Positions 35,470 through 43,875 of a DNA stretch of 64,000 nt are shown here, piece by piece. The stretch lies in contig CP073763.1 in the NCBI GenBank assembly GCA_018399075.1, forward strand, positions 1,777,842 through 1,841,841. The letters are read 5' to 3'. Every line of letters begins with the position of its first letter. Within the stretch, counting starts at the first letter, position 1. The position numbers and the translations under genes are program-made. The notes below the pieces were generated by a model. It had not been told where the DNA came from. It made no database searches and saw only the letters and a list, made by a program, of their open reading frames with translations. The stretch comes from Simkaniaceae bacterium (GTDB taxonomy: Bacteria > Chlamydiota > Chlamydiia > Chlamydiales > Simkaniaceae).

Positions 35470-36948
35470 TTAAGCATTATAAGTGGAGGAACTCACATCG
35501 CCACCCGTACCTGTCCAATTGGTATGAAAGAACTTTCCACGGGGTTGATCGACCCTTTCATAGGTATGGGCACCAAAGAAATCTCTTTGCGCCTGCAGAA
35601 GATTTGCAGGAAGACGGCTCGAGCGATAACCATCAAAGAAAGAAAGGGAGGTGCTAAAACAGGGAGCAGGAACGCCAAACTCAGCGGCGTGAGAGACAAC
35701 ACGTCTCCAGCCTTCTTCTGCTTTAAGAATCTCCTTCTTGAAGAAATCATCGAGCAGTAGACTTTCGAGATCTTTCGTTTTATCAAAGGCCTTCTTAATC
35801 TCTCCTAAGAAGCGGCTGCGGATAATACACCCTCCACGCCACATGAGAGCTATCGATCCATAATTGAGATTCCACTTGAATTCCCCTGCAGCACCACGCA
35901 TAAGCATAAAGCCCTGGACATAACTCGTAATCTTTGAGGCATAAAGGGCATCTTTAATATCGCTGACCATTTTACTTTTATCGCCTTTGAATTCTTTATT
36001 TGGCCCCTTAAAATGTTTGCTCACTTCAACCCGTTGGTCTTTGAGTGCAGAAAGGCACCGCGCAAAAACCGCTTCGCCAATAAGTGTCACAGGGAGTCCC
36101 ATATCAAGAGCACTTATCCCTGTCCATTTTCCTGTCCCCTTTTGACCCGCAACATCGAGAATATTTTCGACTAAGGGTTTTCCATCTTCATCTTTAAAAG
36201 CAAAGATTTGACTTGTGATTTCAATCAGATAACTATTGAGCTCCCCTTGATTCCATTCGTTAAATGTTTTGGAAAGCTCATCTGCTTCCATCCCAAGTTT
36301 TGAGGAAAGGAGTTCATAGGCTTCACAGATGATTTGCATATCGCCATATTCAATCCCATTATGGACCATTTTGACATAGTGGCCAGCGCCTCCTTCTCCG
36401 ACCCAGTCGCAGCAAGGTTCACCATCTTCAGATTTAGCTGCAATATCTTGAAAGATGGTTTTCACCTCTGGCCAAGCATCGGGATTTCCTCCTGGCATAA
36501 TCGATGGACCATGGCGCGCTCCTTCTTCTCCACCAGAAATCCCAGTTCCAATAAAGAGAATTCCTTTTTCTTTTAGGTCTTTGAAACGGCGCTCACTATC
36601 AGGAAAGTGACTATTTCCTCCATCGATAATGATATCCCCTTTTTCAAGGAATGGGAGAACCTCTTCGATCATCTCATCGACAGAAGATCCAGCACGGATC
36701 ATCATCATTACTTTTCGGGGGCGCTTGAGCGCTCCTACAAACTCTTTGAGTGAATGTGTTCCAATGACCTCAGTTCCTTTTGCAGGCCCCTCTAAAAAGG
36801 TATCAACCTTTGAGGTCGTTCGGTTAAACACGGCTACCTTATATCCATGGTCGTTCATATTGAGGACTAAGTTTTGTCCCATCACTGCCAGTCCGATTAG
36901 TCCGATATCCGCATTTCCTGTCAAAACGACCTCCGAGTTCTTGAGCAA
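35470..36948 (-). CDS. gnd: 6-phosphogluconate dehydrogenase (decarboxylating)
   Basis: 492 residues, slightly longer than the usual 470-480 owing to an N-terminal extension of about 12. The NADP site is IGLIGLAVMGQNLVLNM; substrate and catalytic motifs are GNSHFPDSERR, GISGGEEGARHGPSIMPGG (catalytic Lys region follows in HYVKMVHNGIEYGDMQ) and the C-terminal helix with LPANLLQAQRDFFGAHTYER. It makes ribulose-5-phosphate and NADPH in the pentose phosphate pathway. It marks the end of the CT072-to-CT063 synteny block; tRNA-Arg is divergent from it, with its promoter inside or next to the gnd start. Confidence 0.97.
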   Translation of the reverse strand: MLKNSEVVLTGNADIGLIGLAVMGQNLVLNMNDHGYKVAVFNRTTSKVDTFLEGPAKGTEVIGTHSLKEFVGALKRPRKVMMMIRAGSSVDEMIEEVLPFLEKGDIIIDGGNSHFPDSERRFKDLKEKGILFIGTGISGGEEGARHGPSIMPGGNPDAWPEVKTIFQDIAAKSEDGEPCCDWVGEGGAGHYVKMVHNGIEYGDMQIICEAYELLSSKLGMEADELSKTFNEWNQGELNSYLIEITSQIFAFKDEDGKPLVENILDVAGQKGTGKWTGISALDMGLPVTLIGEAVFARCLSALKDQRVEVSKHFKGPNKEFKGDKSKMVSDIKDALYASKITSYVQGFMLMRGAAGEFKWNLNYGSIALMWRGGCIIRSRFLGEIKKAFDKTKDLESLLLDDFFKKEILKAEEGWRRVVSHAAEFGVPAPCFSTSLSFFDGYRSSRLPANLLQAQRDFFGAHTYERVDQPRGKFFHTNWTGTGGDVSSSTYNA

Positions 36949-36970
36949 AAGCTCTATTTTAAGTTATACT
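36941..36970 (+). promoter_or_regulatory. promoter of tRNA-Arg
   Basis: TTGAGC (36941-36946), 18 bases, TATACT (36965-36970), with the mature tRNA starting 14 bases later. It overlaps the first codons of the divergent gnd gene. Confidence 0.6.
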
Positions 36971-36983
36971 AAATGTCTCATCT

Positions 36984-37057
36984 GTCCTCGTAGCTCAGGT
37001 GGATAGAGCGGTTGCCTCCTAAGCAACAGGCCGCGTGTTCAAATCGCGCCGGGGACA
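36984..37057 (+). tRNA. tRNA-Arg, anticodon CCT
   Basis: A complete cloverleaf of 74 bases: acceptor GTCCTCG with CGGGGAC (one G-T pair), D-arm GCTC/GAGC, anticodon stem GTTGC/GCAAC around loop CTCCTAA, T-arm GCGTG/CGCGC around TTCAAAT, discriminator A. CCA is not encoded. The anticodon CCT reads AGG (arginine). Confidence 0.95.
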
Positions 37058-37158
37058 TTTTCTCTTTTTAACATGAATTGAAATTTATATATACCGATTC
37101 TCTCACCTTTACAAAAGTTGCCTTTACCTTTTCGGCATGAAGATTTTAAGGATGCTTT

Positions 37159-37323
37159 ATGAAGTTATCAGATAATGATAAAAAGAACATATTGATGGGC
37201 TTCATTGATATTTTTACACGAATTTCAAGTAAAAAATATCAAAACCGAAATTGGGTCGATGGAAAAGGACAGGACGTTGATTATTTTGATGATACTGTTT
37301 CCGATTCCCACAATGTCTCATAG
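37159..37323 (+). pseudogene. 54-residue ORF, likely N-terminal fragment of a small immunity-type (SCO4402-like) gene
   Basis: ATG 37159 has AAGGA six bases upstream. The peptide contains ISSKKYQNRNWVDGKGQDVD and DYFDDTVSD, which resembles the YQxRxW...GxG...DDFDE pattern of a small bacterial family often called SCO4402-like. It then ends abruptly after SHNVS, where family members go on for another 50-80 residues. Its last 43 bases overlap the end of the minus-strand methyltransferase gene. A matching C-terminal fragment lies beyond that gene at 38416-38565. I infer one gene broken by the insertion or by rearrangement; the family link is from memory and moderate. Confidence 0.45.
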
Positions 37324-38291
37324 CCCCCACCTTCTTCCCTATCATGAAGATGGGCTTTAGGATTATTTTTCTGAGTGGGAATAAAACAACAACTACATGC
37401 TTTATAAGCCCAAGCAATCCCTTTCTTATCTTTCTCAACTATGATCAAATCCCCCCCACCAAGACGCTTATCATATGTAGAAATATAAGAACCAATAGGA
37501 ATAAGAAGGATGCCACCTGGTTTTAGTTGCTTTACAAGAGATAATGGGATCTTTCTACACATATAGCCCACATAGATCAAATCATAGGGAGCCTCTTTCT
37601 CATAACCTTTCTCTCCTTTTCCCTTAAGAAAGGTTATTCTCCTGCTTATCGATTCCGGCAAAACACGATTGCATGTATTTTCAGCCTCTTCAATAAGTTC
37701 TTCAAAACAGTCGATTCCATAAACCTGCGCTTCTGGAGAAAGATAAGCGCAAATAGCTGCCATATATCCAGTCCCTGTTCCCACATCGAGAATTTTTTTA
37801 GCATAAGGAAAGACTCTTTTAATAAGTTCAAGAGAAAGACTATGGATATGAGGTGTTGAGATGCACATATCACAAGGGATATCAATTGCGGCATCAAAGT
37901 AAGGATTTTCTTGACAAAACCAACGACGGTCAATCGCTCTAAATCCATCTTCAATAAAATTGGATTTAAGGATTTGTCTGTCTTTCAAATGGGTAATAAG
38001 ACCCTCTAAAGTAGTGGTCATTGAACACCGAAAAGAACGGATCACAGCCTGATCAAAAAGCTTTACAGGCCAACTTGAAACCGGTAATGAAGTATCAATG
38101 ACTTTAGCCAAAACTTTTTCATCTTCCATTACTACTATTTCTGCACAACACCATCCCTCGTTCCAAGGAACAAGGCACCAGTTTCCAGGACGATATTTTT
38201 GCTGAAGTTCCAATCTTTCTTTTATTACCCCTATTGAACACTCTGATCCAAATGAAATCAGTAGAAATAAAAATAAAAAACACTTTTTCAT
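37281..38291 (-). CDS. exported protein-L-isoaspartate O-methyltransferase-like protein
   Basis: 336 residues. A signal peptide is seen at 1-18 (CFLFLFLLISFGSEC). Residues about 33-68 (PGNWCLVPWNEGWCCAEIVV...VLAKVIDTS) have the length and pattern of a Tudor/SH3-like barrel. Residues about 95-300 are PCMT-like: RAIDRRWFCQENPYFDAAIDIP, HIHSLSLELIKRV, the SAM motif ILDVGTGTGYMAAICAYL and YDLIYVGYMCRKIPLSLVKQLKPGGILLIP. The family repairs isoaspartyl residues in aged proteins using SAM, which is cytosolic; an exported form is odd, since SAM is not expected in the periplasm, and suggests use in the host or a misread anchor. No operon partners. Confidence 0.7.
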   Translation of the reverse strand: MKKCFLFLFLLISFGSECSIGVIKERLELQQKYRPGNWCLVPWNEGWCCAEIVVMEDEKVLAKVIDTSLPVSSWPVKLFDQAVIRSFRCSMTTTLEGLITHLKDRQILKSNFIEDGFRAIDRRWFCQENPYFDAAIDIPCDMCISTPHIHSLSLELIKRVFPYAKKILDVGTGTGYMAAICAYLSPEAQVYGIDCFEELIEEAENTCNRVLPESISRRITFLKGKGEKGYEKEAPYDLIYVGYMCRKIPLSLVKQLKPGGILLIPIGSYISTYDKRLGGGDLIIVEKDKKGIAWAYKACSCCFIPTQKNNPKAHLHDREEGGGYETLWESETVSSK

Positions 38292-38415
38292 ATAAACACC
38301 TAAATTTTTGATAAATAATTTATTAAATAAACAATAATAAAGTCAATCGTATCGTAAATATTACGCTACTAGCTGGAAAATTTTTTATATGATTCAAACA
38401 AAGAGCAATAAATAA

Positions 38416-38565
38416 GAAATAAAGGTTTCAACATGTTTATTCTTATCGCAGGAGTTTTTCCAATTTCAGCTTCTAAAGGATCGTTCAAGCGAAGATCCCG
38501 CTATATGGGGTGAATGGCTTGAATGCATAGAAAGAGTAACCAATAAAAACCCCTATAATAGTTAG
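38416..38565 (+). pseudogene. C-terminal gene fragment without a start codon
   Basis: An open frame from just after TAA (38413-38415) to TAG (38563-38565) encodes a 49-residue tail with FFQFQLLKDRSSEDPAIWG and EWLECIERV, which looks like real protein: amphipathic, with a closing W-x-E-W helix as in small immunity-type proteins. There is no ATG in a usable position at its beginning. It lies on the same strand as the 37159 fragment, on the other side of the methyltransferase-like gene, and may be the missing end of that gene. Confidence 0.4.
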
Positions 38566-38577
38566 TCTCTATTGCAT

Positions 38578-39249
38578 TCAGGTTTTTAAATATTTTTCGA
38601 TAGCATTAGCAATGGACAGCGCCATTTTCTCAACATACTTCTGATCAGAAAGGTGAGAATGCTCTTGTGGATTGGTGATAAAACCACCTTCTATGAGAAT
38701 AGCAGGCATATATGTCTCACGAATAACATGGAAATTCCCTGTCTTGACTCCTCTGTTTTTAGCACCTGTTGTCTTAATCATTCCATCAAGGACAAGCTCT
38801 GCTAATTTTTTTGAGGCATTTTGTCTCCACTTTGACCCTCTATTATAATAATAGATCTCAATCCCTTTTGCCTGGGGATTTTTAAAAGCATTATAATGAA
38901 TGCTGACAAAGAGTTTACTTTTTGTGTCGTTTGCAATAGCTGTCCGTTTCGAAAGAGAGATAAAAACATCACGACTCCGGGTAAGGATCACGCGATACCC
39001 CTTCTGATGAAGGTATTGCTTCACAAGGGTTGCCGTTTTAAGAGCTAATGCTTTTTCCTCAATCGATTTAACAGTCGCACCAATATCAAAGCCTCCATGC
39101 CCAGGGTCAATCACAACCAATTGTTTGTTTGAGTTTTTTGTGGGGGTAGCTGCTGCAATATGCGTTTCAGTTTCGATGCGAGAACCTTGAGAACAGGAAG
39201 TCATCAGTGGAGTTGCAGAACAAATAAATAAAATTAGGAACTTAAGCAT
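38578..39249 (-). CDS. amiA: N-acetylmuramoyl-L-alanine amidase AmiA (lipoprotein)
   Basis: 223 residues. The N-terminus ends in a lipobox (LMTSC, Cys19), so it is probably a lipoprotein in the periplasm. The Amidase_3 zinc site is complete: VIDPGHGGFDIGA, an E in the EEKALAL helix, VSIHYNAF, and the catalytic Glu in ILIEGGFITN. It cuts the amide bond between MurNAc and L-Ala during septal peptidoglycan remodelling. It is the last gene of the minus-strand dcw block, 21 bases after murE. In Chlamydia the homologue acts on the division ring peptidoglycan. Confidence 0.93.
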   Translation of the reverse strand: MLKFLILFICSATPLMTSCSQGSRIETETHIAAATPTKNSNKQLVVIDPGHGGFDIGATVKSIEEKALALKTATLVKQYLHQKGYRVILTRSRDVFISLSKRTAIANDTKSKLFVSIHYNAFKNPQAKGIEIYYYNRGSKWRQNASKKLAELVLDGMIKTTGAKNRGVKTGNFHVIRETYMPAILIEGGFITNPQEHSHLSDQKYVEKMALSIANAIEKYLKT

Positions 39250-39270
39250 GAAAATATTTTAGCCGGATTC

Positions 39271-40683
39271 CTACTCTGACGTCAAATGAGAAATGCATCT
39301 TGCAACGTCTCGATCATCAAAAGGGAGAAGGCGTCCCTTAATTTTTTGGAATGGTTCGTGTCCTCTGCCTGCAATCAAAACAAGGTCATTTTCTTTTGCC
39401 ATAAAGATTCCCCGCTCTATGGCAGCCTTCCGATCGACTTCAATAATAGCCTCTTTAGAAAGCCCTGCAGCAATTTCTCTACAAATCACCTCGGGTTCTT
39501 CAGAGCGAGGATTATCAGAAGTAATAATCAATTGATCAGAATATTTTTCTGCTGCAGCTCCCATTTTTGGCCGCTTATCTTGATCTCGTTCTCCTCCGCA
39601 CCCAAAAATAGTGATAATCCGCCCTGTTTTTAGAGCATGCAAGGTTTCTAAAACTTTAGAAAGAGCTTCCGGCGTGTGGGCAAAATCAACAAAAAGATGG
39701 AACCCTTTAGAGTTTTCAATCCTTTCTAATCGCCCGGGAACTCCTGGAAACGTAGTGAGTCTTTTTTGGAGAATAGAGAGACGCTCTCCTTTTTTTAATC
39801 CGACTGCAAGAGCGGCTAAAACATTGTAAACATTATATTCTCCTATTAAGGATGTTTTAATCGGTGTTGTTTTTCCGTTGTACTGAAGGTCAAAAGTGGT
39901 CCCTTCCAAGGAAAAATGAATGTTTTTTGCCTGAAGATCTGCAGTCGAATGAATTCCAAATGTGACTCCCCCTTGCATTGCTTTGGCTCTTGGATCATCA
40001 ATATTATAGATCTTTTCCTTGCAGTTTTCAAAAAGCTTTAGCTTTGCCTTGAAATACTCATCCATTGTTCCATGATAATCGAGATGATCTTGTGAAAGGT
40101 TTGTAAAAATGCCCATATCGAATTGGATTTCCCCCACACGATTTTGATCTAATGCATGTGAAGTGACCTCCATTACCACCCCTTTAAGGCCTTGATCCGT
40201 CATTTCGCGGAGTGTTTTATGGTTGGTTACAACATCAGCTGTTGTGAGCTGCGCATTGAATCGTTGTTTTCCAATAATAGTTTCTATCGTTCCCATGAGT
40301 CCAAAATTAGCAAGAAGATGGTGGATTAAGTATGCCGTTGTGGTTTTTCCATTGGTTCCTGTAATCCCCACCAAGTAGAGAGGGTGCCTCTCTGTTTCAT
40401 AATAGCGCTTTGCTAGAAGAGCCTCCAACTTGTTCACGTTAGGAGTGATAATTTGAACAATCCCCTGCAAAAAAGGATTAAAAAAGTCAGTAAGTACAGC
40501 AACAGCACCTGTTTCAATTGCTTTAGGAATAAACTCACTGCCATCAAAGGTCTTTCCCTTTTTAGCAATAAACAAACTCCCTGGAGCAATAAATTGAGAA
40601 TGAGAAGAAATTCCCGTTACCTCAATTTCCCTGCTTCCCTTTACCTCAACATCAAGATCTTTTAACAATTTTTTTAGTTTCAT
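39271..40683 (-). CDS. murE: UDP-MurNAc-tripeptide synthetase MurE
   Basis: 470 residues. Mur ligase motifs: SLFIAKKGKTFDGSEF in the N-terminal domain, ATP loop VGITGTNGKTTTAYL, TSHALDQNRV, FTNLSQDHLDYHG with the carbamylated-Lys region, and the C-terminal TSDNPRSEEP. DNPR is the signature of enzymes that add meso-diaminopimelate rather than lysine, so the stem peptide is of the mDAP type. It acts in the cytosol. The start overlaps the pbp3 stop by four bases. Confidence 0.96.
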   Translation of the reverse strand: MKLKKLLKDLDVEVKGSREIEVTGISSHSQFIAPGSLFIAKKGKTFDGSEFIPKAIETGAVAVLTDFFNPFLQGIVQIITPNVNKLEALLAKRYYETERHPLYLVGITGTNGKTTTAYLIHHLLANFGLMGTIETIIGKQRFNAQLTTADVVTNHKTLREMTDQGLKGVVMEVTSHALDQNRVGEIQFDMGIFTNLSQDHLDYHGTMDEYFKAKLKLFENCKEKIYNIDDPRAKAMQGGVTFGIHSTADLQAKNIHFSLEGTTFDLQYNGKTTPIKTSLIGEYNVYNVLAALAVGLKKGERLSILQKRLTTFPGVPGRLERIENSKGFHLFVDFAHTPEALSKVLETLHALKTGRIITIFGCGGERDQDKRPKMGAAAEKYSDQLIITSDNPRSEEPEVICREIAAGLSKEAIIEVDRKAAIERGIFMAKENDLVLIAGRGHEPFQKIKGRLLPFDDRDVARCISHLTSE

Positions 40684-42662
40684 CTGTTCCAGTTTGTATA
40701 GAGTTCATTCAGGATATTTACTTGTTCACTCCAGTCAGCTTTTTCAGGATCTGCCTCAGGATGTCCAGGGGGGAAACCATGAGGATCATCAGGGGGAATC
40801 CCTAAATATTTATAAGTTTTTTCCATGATATGGCGAAAAGCAGGGGCCGCACATCTTCCGCCAAAATAGGTCTTTCCAATCCCTGGCATATACCGATATT
40901 CAGGTTCATCAATCGCTATATACAGAAGGAATTTTGGATTGGAGGCGGGAGTAAAACCAATAAAGCTGGAATAGTGATGCTTTTTCGAATAGGTACCCTT
41001 AATAATTTTCTCCGTTGTTCCAGATTTCCCCCCTTCCGTATAGCCAGGGATATCTGCTCGCACTCCTCCCCCACCGGGTTTGGTGACTGATTTTAGCGCA
41101 TAGATGATTTCTCGGCTAACTTTTGGGTTGAAAACTTGTTTTTGCTCCTGATCCGAATGATCAAAAATAACCTTTCCCTCTTTCACAATTTTTTTCACAA
41201 TGGTGGGCTTAACAAGATATCCACCATTAATCATAATGGAATAGGCCCTAAGAAGTTGCATGCTATTTGTTAACAGATTATATCCAAACGATAATGAATA
41301 GGGTGTAGGGGTCGACCACTGAAGCCTTCCATTCCCATAAGTTTTAGTAGGAGAGGGTAAGAGCCCCGGACTTTCAGAGGGCAGTTCAATCCCAGTAAAG
41401 GTTCCAAATCCAAAAACCTCCTCTAATTGCTTCCGATACCATTCATCTCCTAAAGTTCCAACAACCCGCTGAATTAATTTTGCTACATAGATATTTGATG
41501 ACTTTTGAATAGCTAAATACATATTCAAATAGCGGTGAGTCCCGACATCCCGAATGGGGTTTTTTCTTCCTGGGAAGGTCCCATCATTAACCGGCATCAT
41601 GTCTGTGGGATCAAAAATAGGCTCTTTCCCTTGCCTTTTGAGTTCTTCATTTGCCATCAATGCAATCGCAACCGAAATCGGTTTCATCGTCGATCCAGGC
41701 TCAAAACAATCTGTGATTGCCCGCACCTTTGTTGCCGAAAGGAGCTCAGGATCATTATAGTATTTCCGGTATTCAGAAGGATCAAAGAAGGGATATTGAG
41801 CCAAAGCATACACTTCCCCAGTATTTGGATTCATCATTACCGCCCAACCACTTTTTGCTCCCGCTCCTTTAACAGCCCGCTCAATCTCTTCTTCAGCAAT
41901 TGCTTGGATATAATGATCAATGGTTAGATAGACATCTGCACCATCTTCAGGATGATTAACAAGGAGCCCTCCTTCAAGAGCTTTGCCTGGAGAGCGGAGA
42001 AGAAGGCGTTTTCCTGGATTCCCCTGCAGGTAAGAGTCAAAAGTGAGCTCAAGCCCCCCAGTTGGAAGTGCTTTTTGCGTATCAGGATCACGATCATCCC
42101 TAACAGTATGGAGAACATTCCCCAAAAGCTTTCCATAAGGATAGGCGCGTTGATAATCTTCTTCAAAATAGAGAGCATTCGAAGGAATTTTCTTCCATCT
42201 TGCAAACGGACGCCACCAGGAAAGGAGAAGTTCTTTTTCTTCTTCACTCACCCACTTTTTTAATCGACGACTCCGCGATTTTTTTTCAAATTGCTCACGG
42301 ACAGAATTTTTACCCTTCCAATCTAAAGAGAGATGTTCTCCTATTTTAAGTGAAATCTCCTCTCGATAATCTTCATGAATTGAAATAGGGTCTATGTAGA
42401 GATGATACTTTTTAACATCAAAGACTAGGGGGTAATGCTTTTCAGGATGTCCTTCCTTTAAGTCATTACACGCAATAAAGCGCCCCCTTTTATAGGGTTC
42501 TACAAGAGAAAACTGATGCTGTGCTTTTGCTTGTTTTTCCCACTTCAATCCTTCACTGATTTGTAGTTTATAAAACTGAAAGATAATCAAGCAAAATAAG
42601 ATGAGCATGGTAATAGCAAGGAATAAAAGACGTCGAAAATCTTTGGCCTCAAGCTTTTCCAT
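40680..42662 (-). CDS. pbp3: penicillin-binding protein 3, FtsI-type transpeptidase
   Basis: 660 residues. Of two adjacent ATGs (42665 and 42662), the second has the better spacing, five bases after AAGGAG. A single N-terminal transmembrane helix at about 13-31 is followed by a dimerisation domain and the transpeptidase domain with SxxK as GSTMKPIS, SxN as KSSNIYV and KSG as GGKSGTTEK. It cross-links septal peptidoglycan stem peptides in the periplasm with FtsW and the divisome. Slightly longer than E. coli FtsI (588). Overlap with ftsL and murE indicates coupled translation. Confidence 0.95.
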   Translation of the reverse strand: MEKLEAKDFRRLLFLAITMLILFCLIIFQFYKLQISEGLKWEKQAKAQHQFSLVEPYKRGRFIACNDLKEGHPEKHYPLVFDVKKYHLYIDPISIHEDYREEISLKIGEHLSLDWKGKNSVREQFEKKSRSRRLKKWVSEEEKELLLSWWRPFARWKKIPSNALYFEEDYQRAYPYGKLLGNVLHTVRDDRDPDTQKALPTGGLELTFDSYLQGNPGKRLLLRSPGKALEGGLLVNHPEDGADVYLTIDHYIQAIAEEEIERAVKGAGAKSGWAVMMNPNTGEVYALAQYPFFDPSEYRKYYNDPELLSATKVRAITDCFEPGSTMKPISVAIALMANEELKRQGKEPIFDPTDMMPVNDGTFPGRKNPIRDVGTHRYLNMYLAIQKSSNIYVAKLIQRVVGTLGDEWYRKQLEEVFGFGTFTGIELPSESPGLLPSPTKTYGNGRLQWSTPTPYSLSFGYNLLTNSMQLLRAYSIMINGGYLVKPTIVKKIVKEGKVIFDHSDQEQKQVFNPKVSREIIYALKSVTKPGGGGVRADIPGYTEGGKSGTTEKIIKGTYSKKHHYSSFIGFTPASNPKFLLYIAIDEPEYRYMPGIGKTYFGGRCAAPAFRHIMEKTYKYLGIPPDDPHGFPPGHPEADPEKADWSEQVNILNELYTNWNR

Positions 42663-42946
42663 CATCTCTCCTTATCAATAACAACCACTTCATCGACATA
42701 AGGATACCTTAAATGGGAATATTCTTTTTGCCTTAAAAGTTTGATTAATCGATCAGGACTTTCGATCTGCTCAATTTCAAGGGAAAGATGAGCATTCTCT
42801 TCTTCCAATTGCTTAAGAGATTTAACAAGCTTTGGAATTTCCATCTTGAGCTCAGTGAGATCATTTTGCTTATCAATGTAGGTATAAAGAAAACCCCCTA
42901 AGATAAATATACAGATGAGAAGTCGAATTAGTAATCCCTTACTCAC
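42662..42946 (-). CDS. ftsL: FtsL-like cell-division protein
   Basis: 94 residues. One transmembrane helix at 5-24 (LIRLLICIFILGGFLYTYI), then a coiled coil (IPKLVKSLKQLEEENAHLSLEIEQIES) and a short tail. Size, layout and place between rsmH and pbp3 match FtsL of other bacteria and the CT271 gene of C. trachomatis. FtsL bridges early and late divisome parts. Sequence similarity alone would not prove this; the context does most of the work. Confidence 0.8.
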   Translation of the reverse strand: MSKGLLIRLLICIFILGGFLYTYIDKQNDLTELKMEIPKLVKSLKQLEEENAHLSLEIEQIESPDRLIKLLRQKEYSHLRYPYVDEVVVIDKER

Positions 42947-42958
42947 ATGAATTTATCC

Positions 42959-43875
42959 TCACATTTTTTCAGCAACGCGCAGTTTTGCACTCCGTGCCCG
43001 CCTGTTCATTCGGGCCTCTTGAAGACTAGGGATCAGCGGTTTTTTACTTAAAAGTTTTAGCATTGGATAGATATGAGACTCTTTCATCTCGACCATTTTT
43101 TTGATTGGCTTTGAGGCTGCTCTAAAGAGATTTTTCACAATACGATCTTCTAAACGGTGGAAAGAAAGAACACCAATCCTTCCTCCAGGAGCTAGCACAT
43201 CTAAGGCCTCTTTAACCCCTTTTTCAACTGACTCGAGTTCACGATTAACACTGATTCGCAGCGCTTGGAAAACAAGAGTAGCAGGATGGAGTTTCTTCTT
43301 TGATCTTCCAATAGAATTAGATAGGATTTCAGCGAGTTCTGTTGTTGTTTCAATCGTCTTTTTTCGGCGCGCCTCGACAATAGCGCGTGCTGCTTTTCTC
43401 CATTGTCTTTCTTCACCATATTCTTGGAAAAGTTTCCCAAGGTCTTTTTCAGACCACTTGTTGACAATCTCTTTAGCCGTAATCCCTGTTGTAGGATCCA
43501 TTCGCATATCTAGTGGCCCTTCTCTCATGAAACTAAACCCTCTTTCTTTCTCATCTAATTGCATTGATGACACTCCCAAATCAAAAAAAAACCGTTGACC
43601 TGAGTTATTCCCTTCTCATTTAGCACTTCTTTTACGAAGCTAAAGTTCGAATGAATAAACTCTACCTTTCCTTCAAATTCTTGAAGATTCTCTTTTGCTA
43701 GCTTTAACGCGTTGACATCCTGATCGCACCCATAATAGGTTTCAATTTCAGGATGAGCTTCAAGTAAAGCTTTAGCAAAACCACCTGCGCCCAATGTTCC
43801 GTCAAAAAAAGAAGAGAGTTTTTGTCCATGGAAAATTTCCAAGCTCTCTTGCAACATGACAGGAATATGCTTCAT
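42959..43875 (-). CDS. rsmH: 16S rRNA (cytosine-1402-N4)-methyltransferase RsmH, split by a frameshift
   Basis: Read as two frames: 43875-43555 gives the first 100 residues (MKHIPVMLQESLEIF, FDGTLGAGGFAKAL, YYGCDQDVNALKLA), and 43579-42959 gives the rest (GVSSMQLDEKERGFSF, MDPTTGITAKEIVNKWSEKDL, LSFHRLEDRIVKN, RRARSAKLRVAEK). The join falls at a run of nine T on the coding strand (43591-43583): adding one T, or a -1 slip, gives GFFFDLGVSSMQLD, exactly the expected family sequence. Joined length (about 304 residues) is normal. It may be a real break, polymerase or ribosome slippage, or a sequencing error. RsmH methylates C1402 in the ribosomal P site. Confidence 0.85.

Noticed and set aside
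43101-43598. 165-residue plus-strand ORF opposite rsmH
   Set aside because: Antisense to the conserved methyltransferase core; composition is the mirror of its codons.
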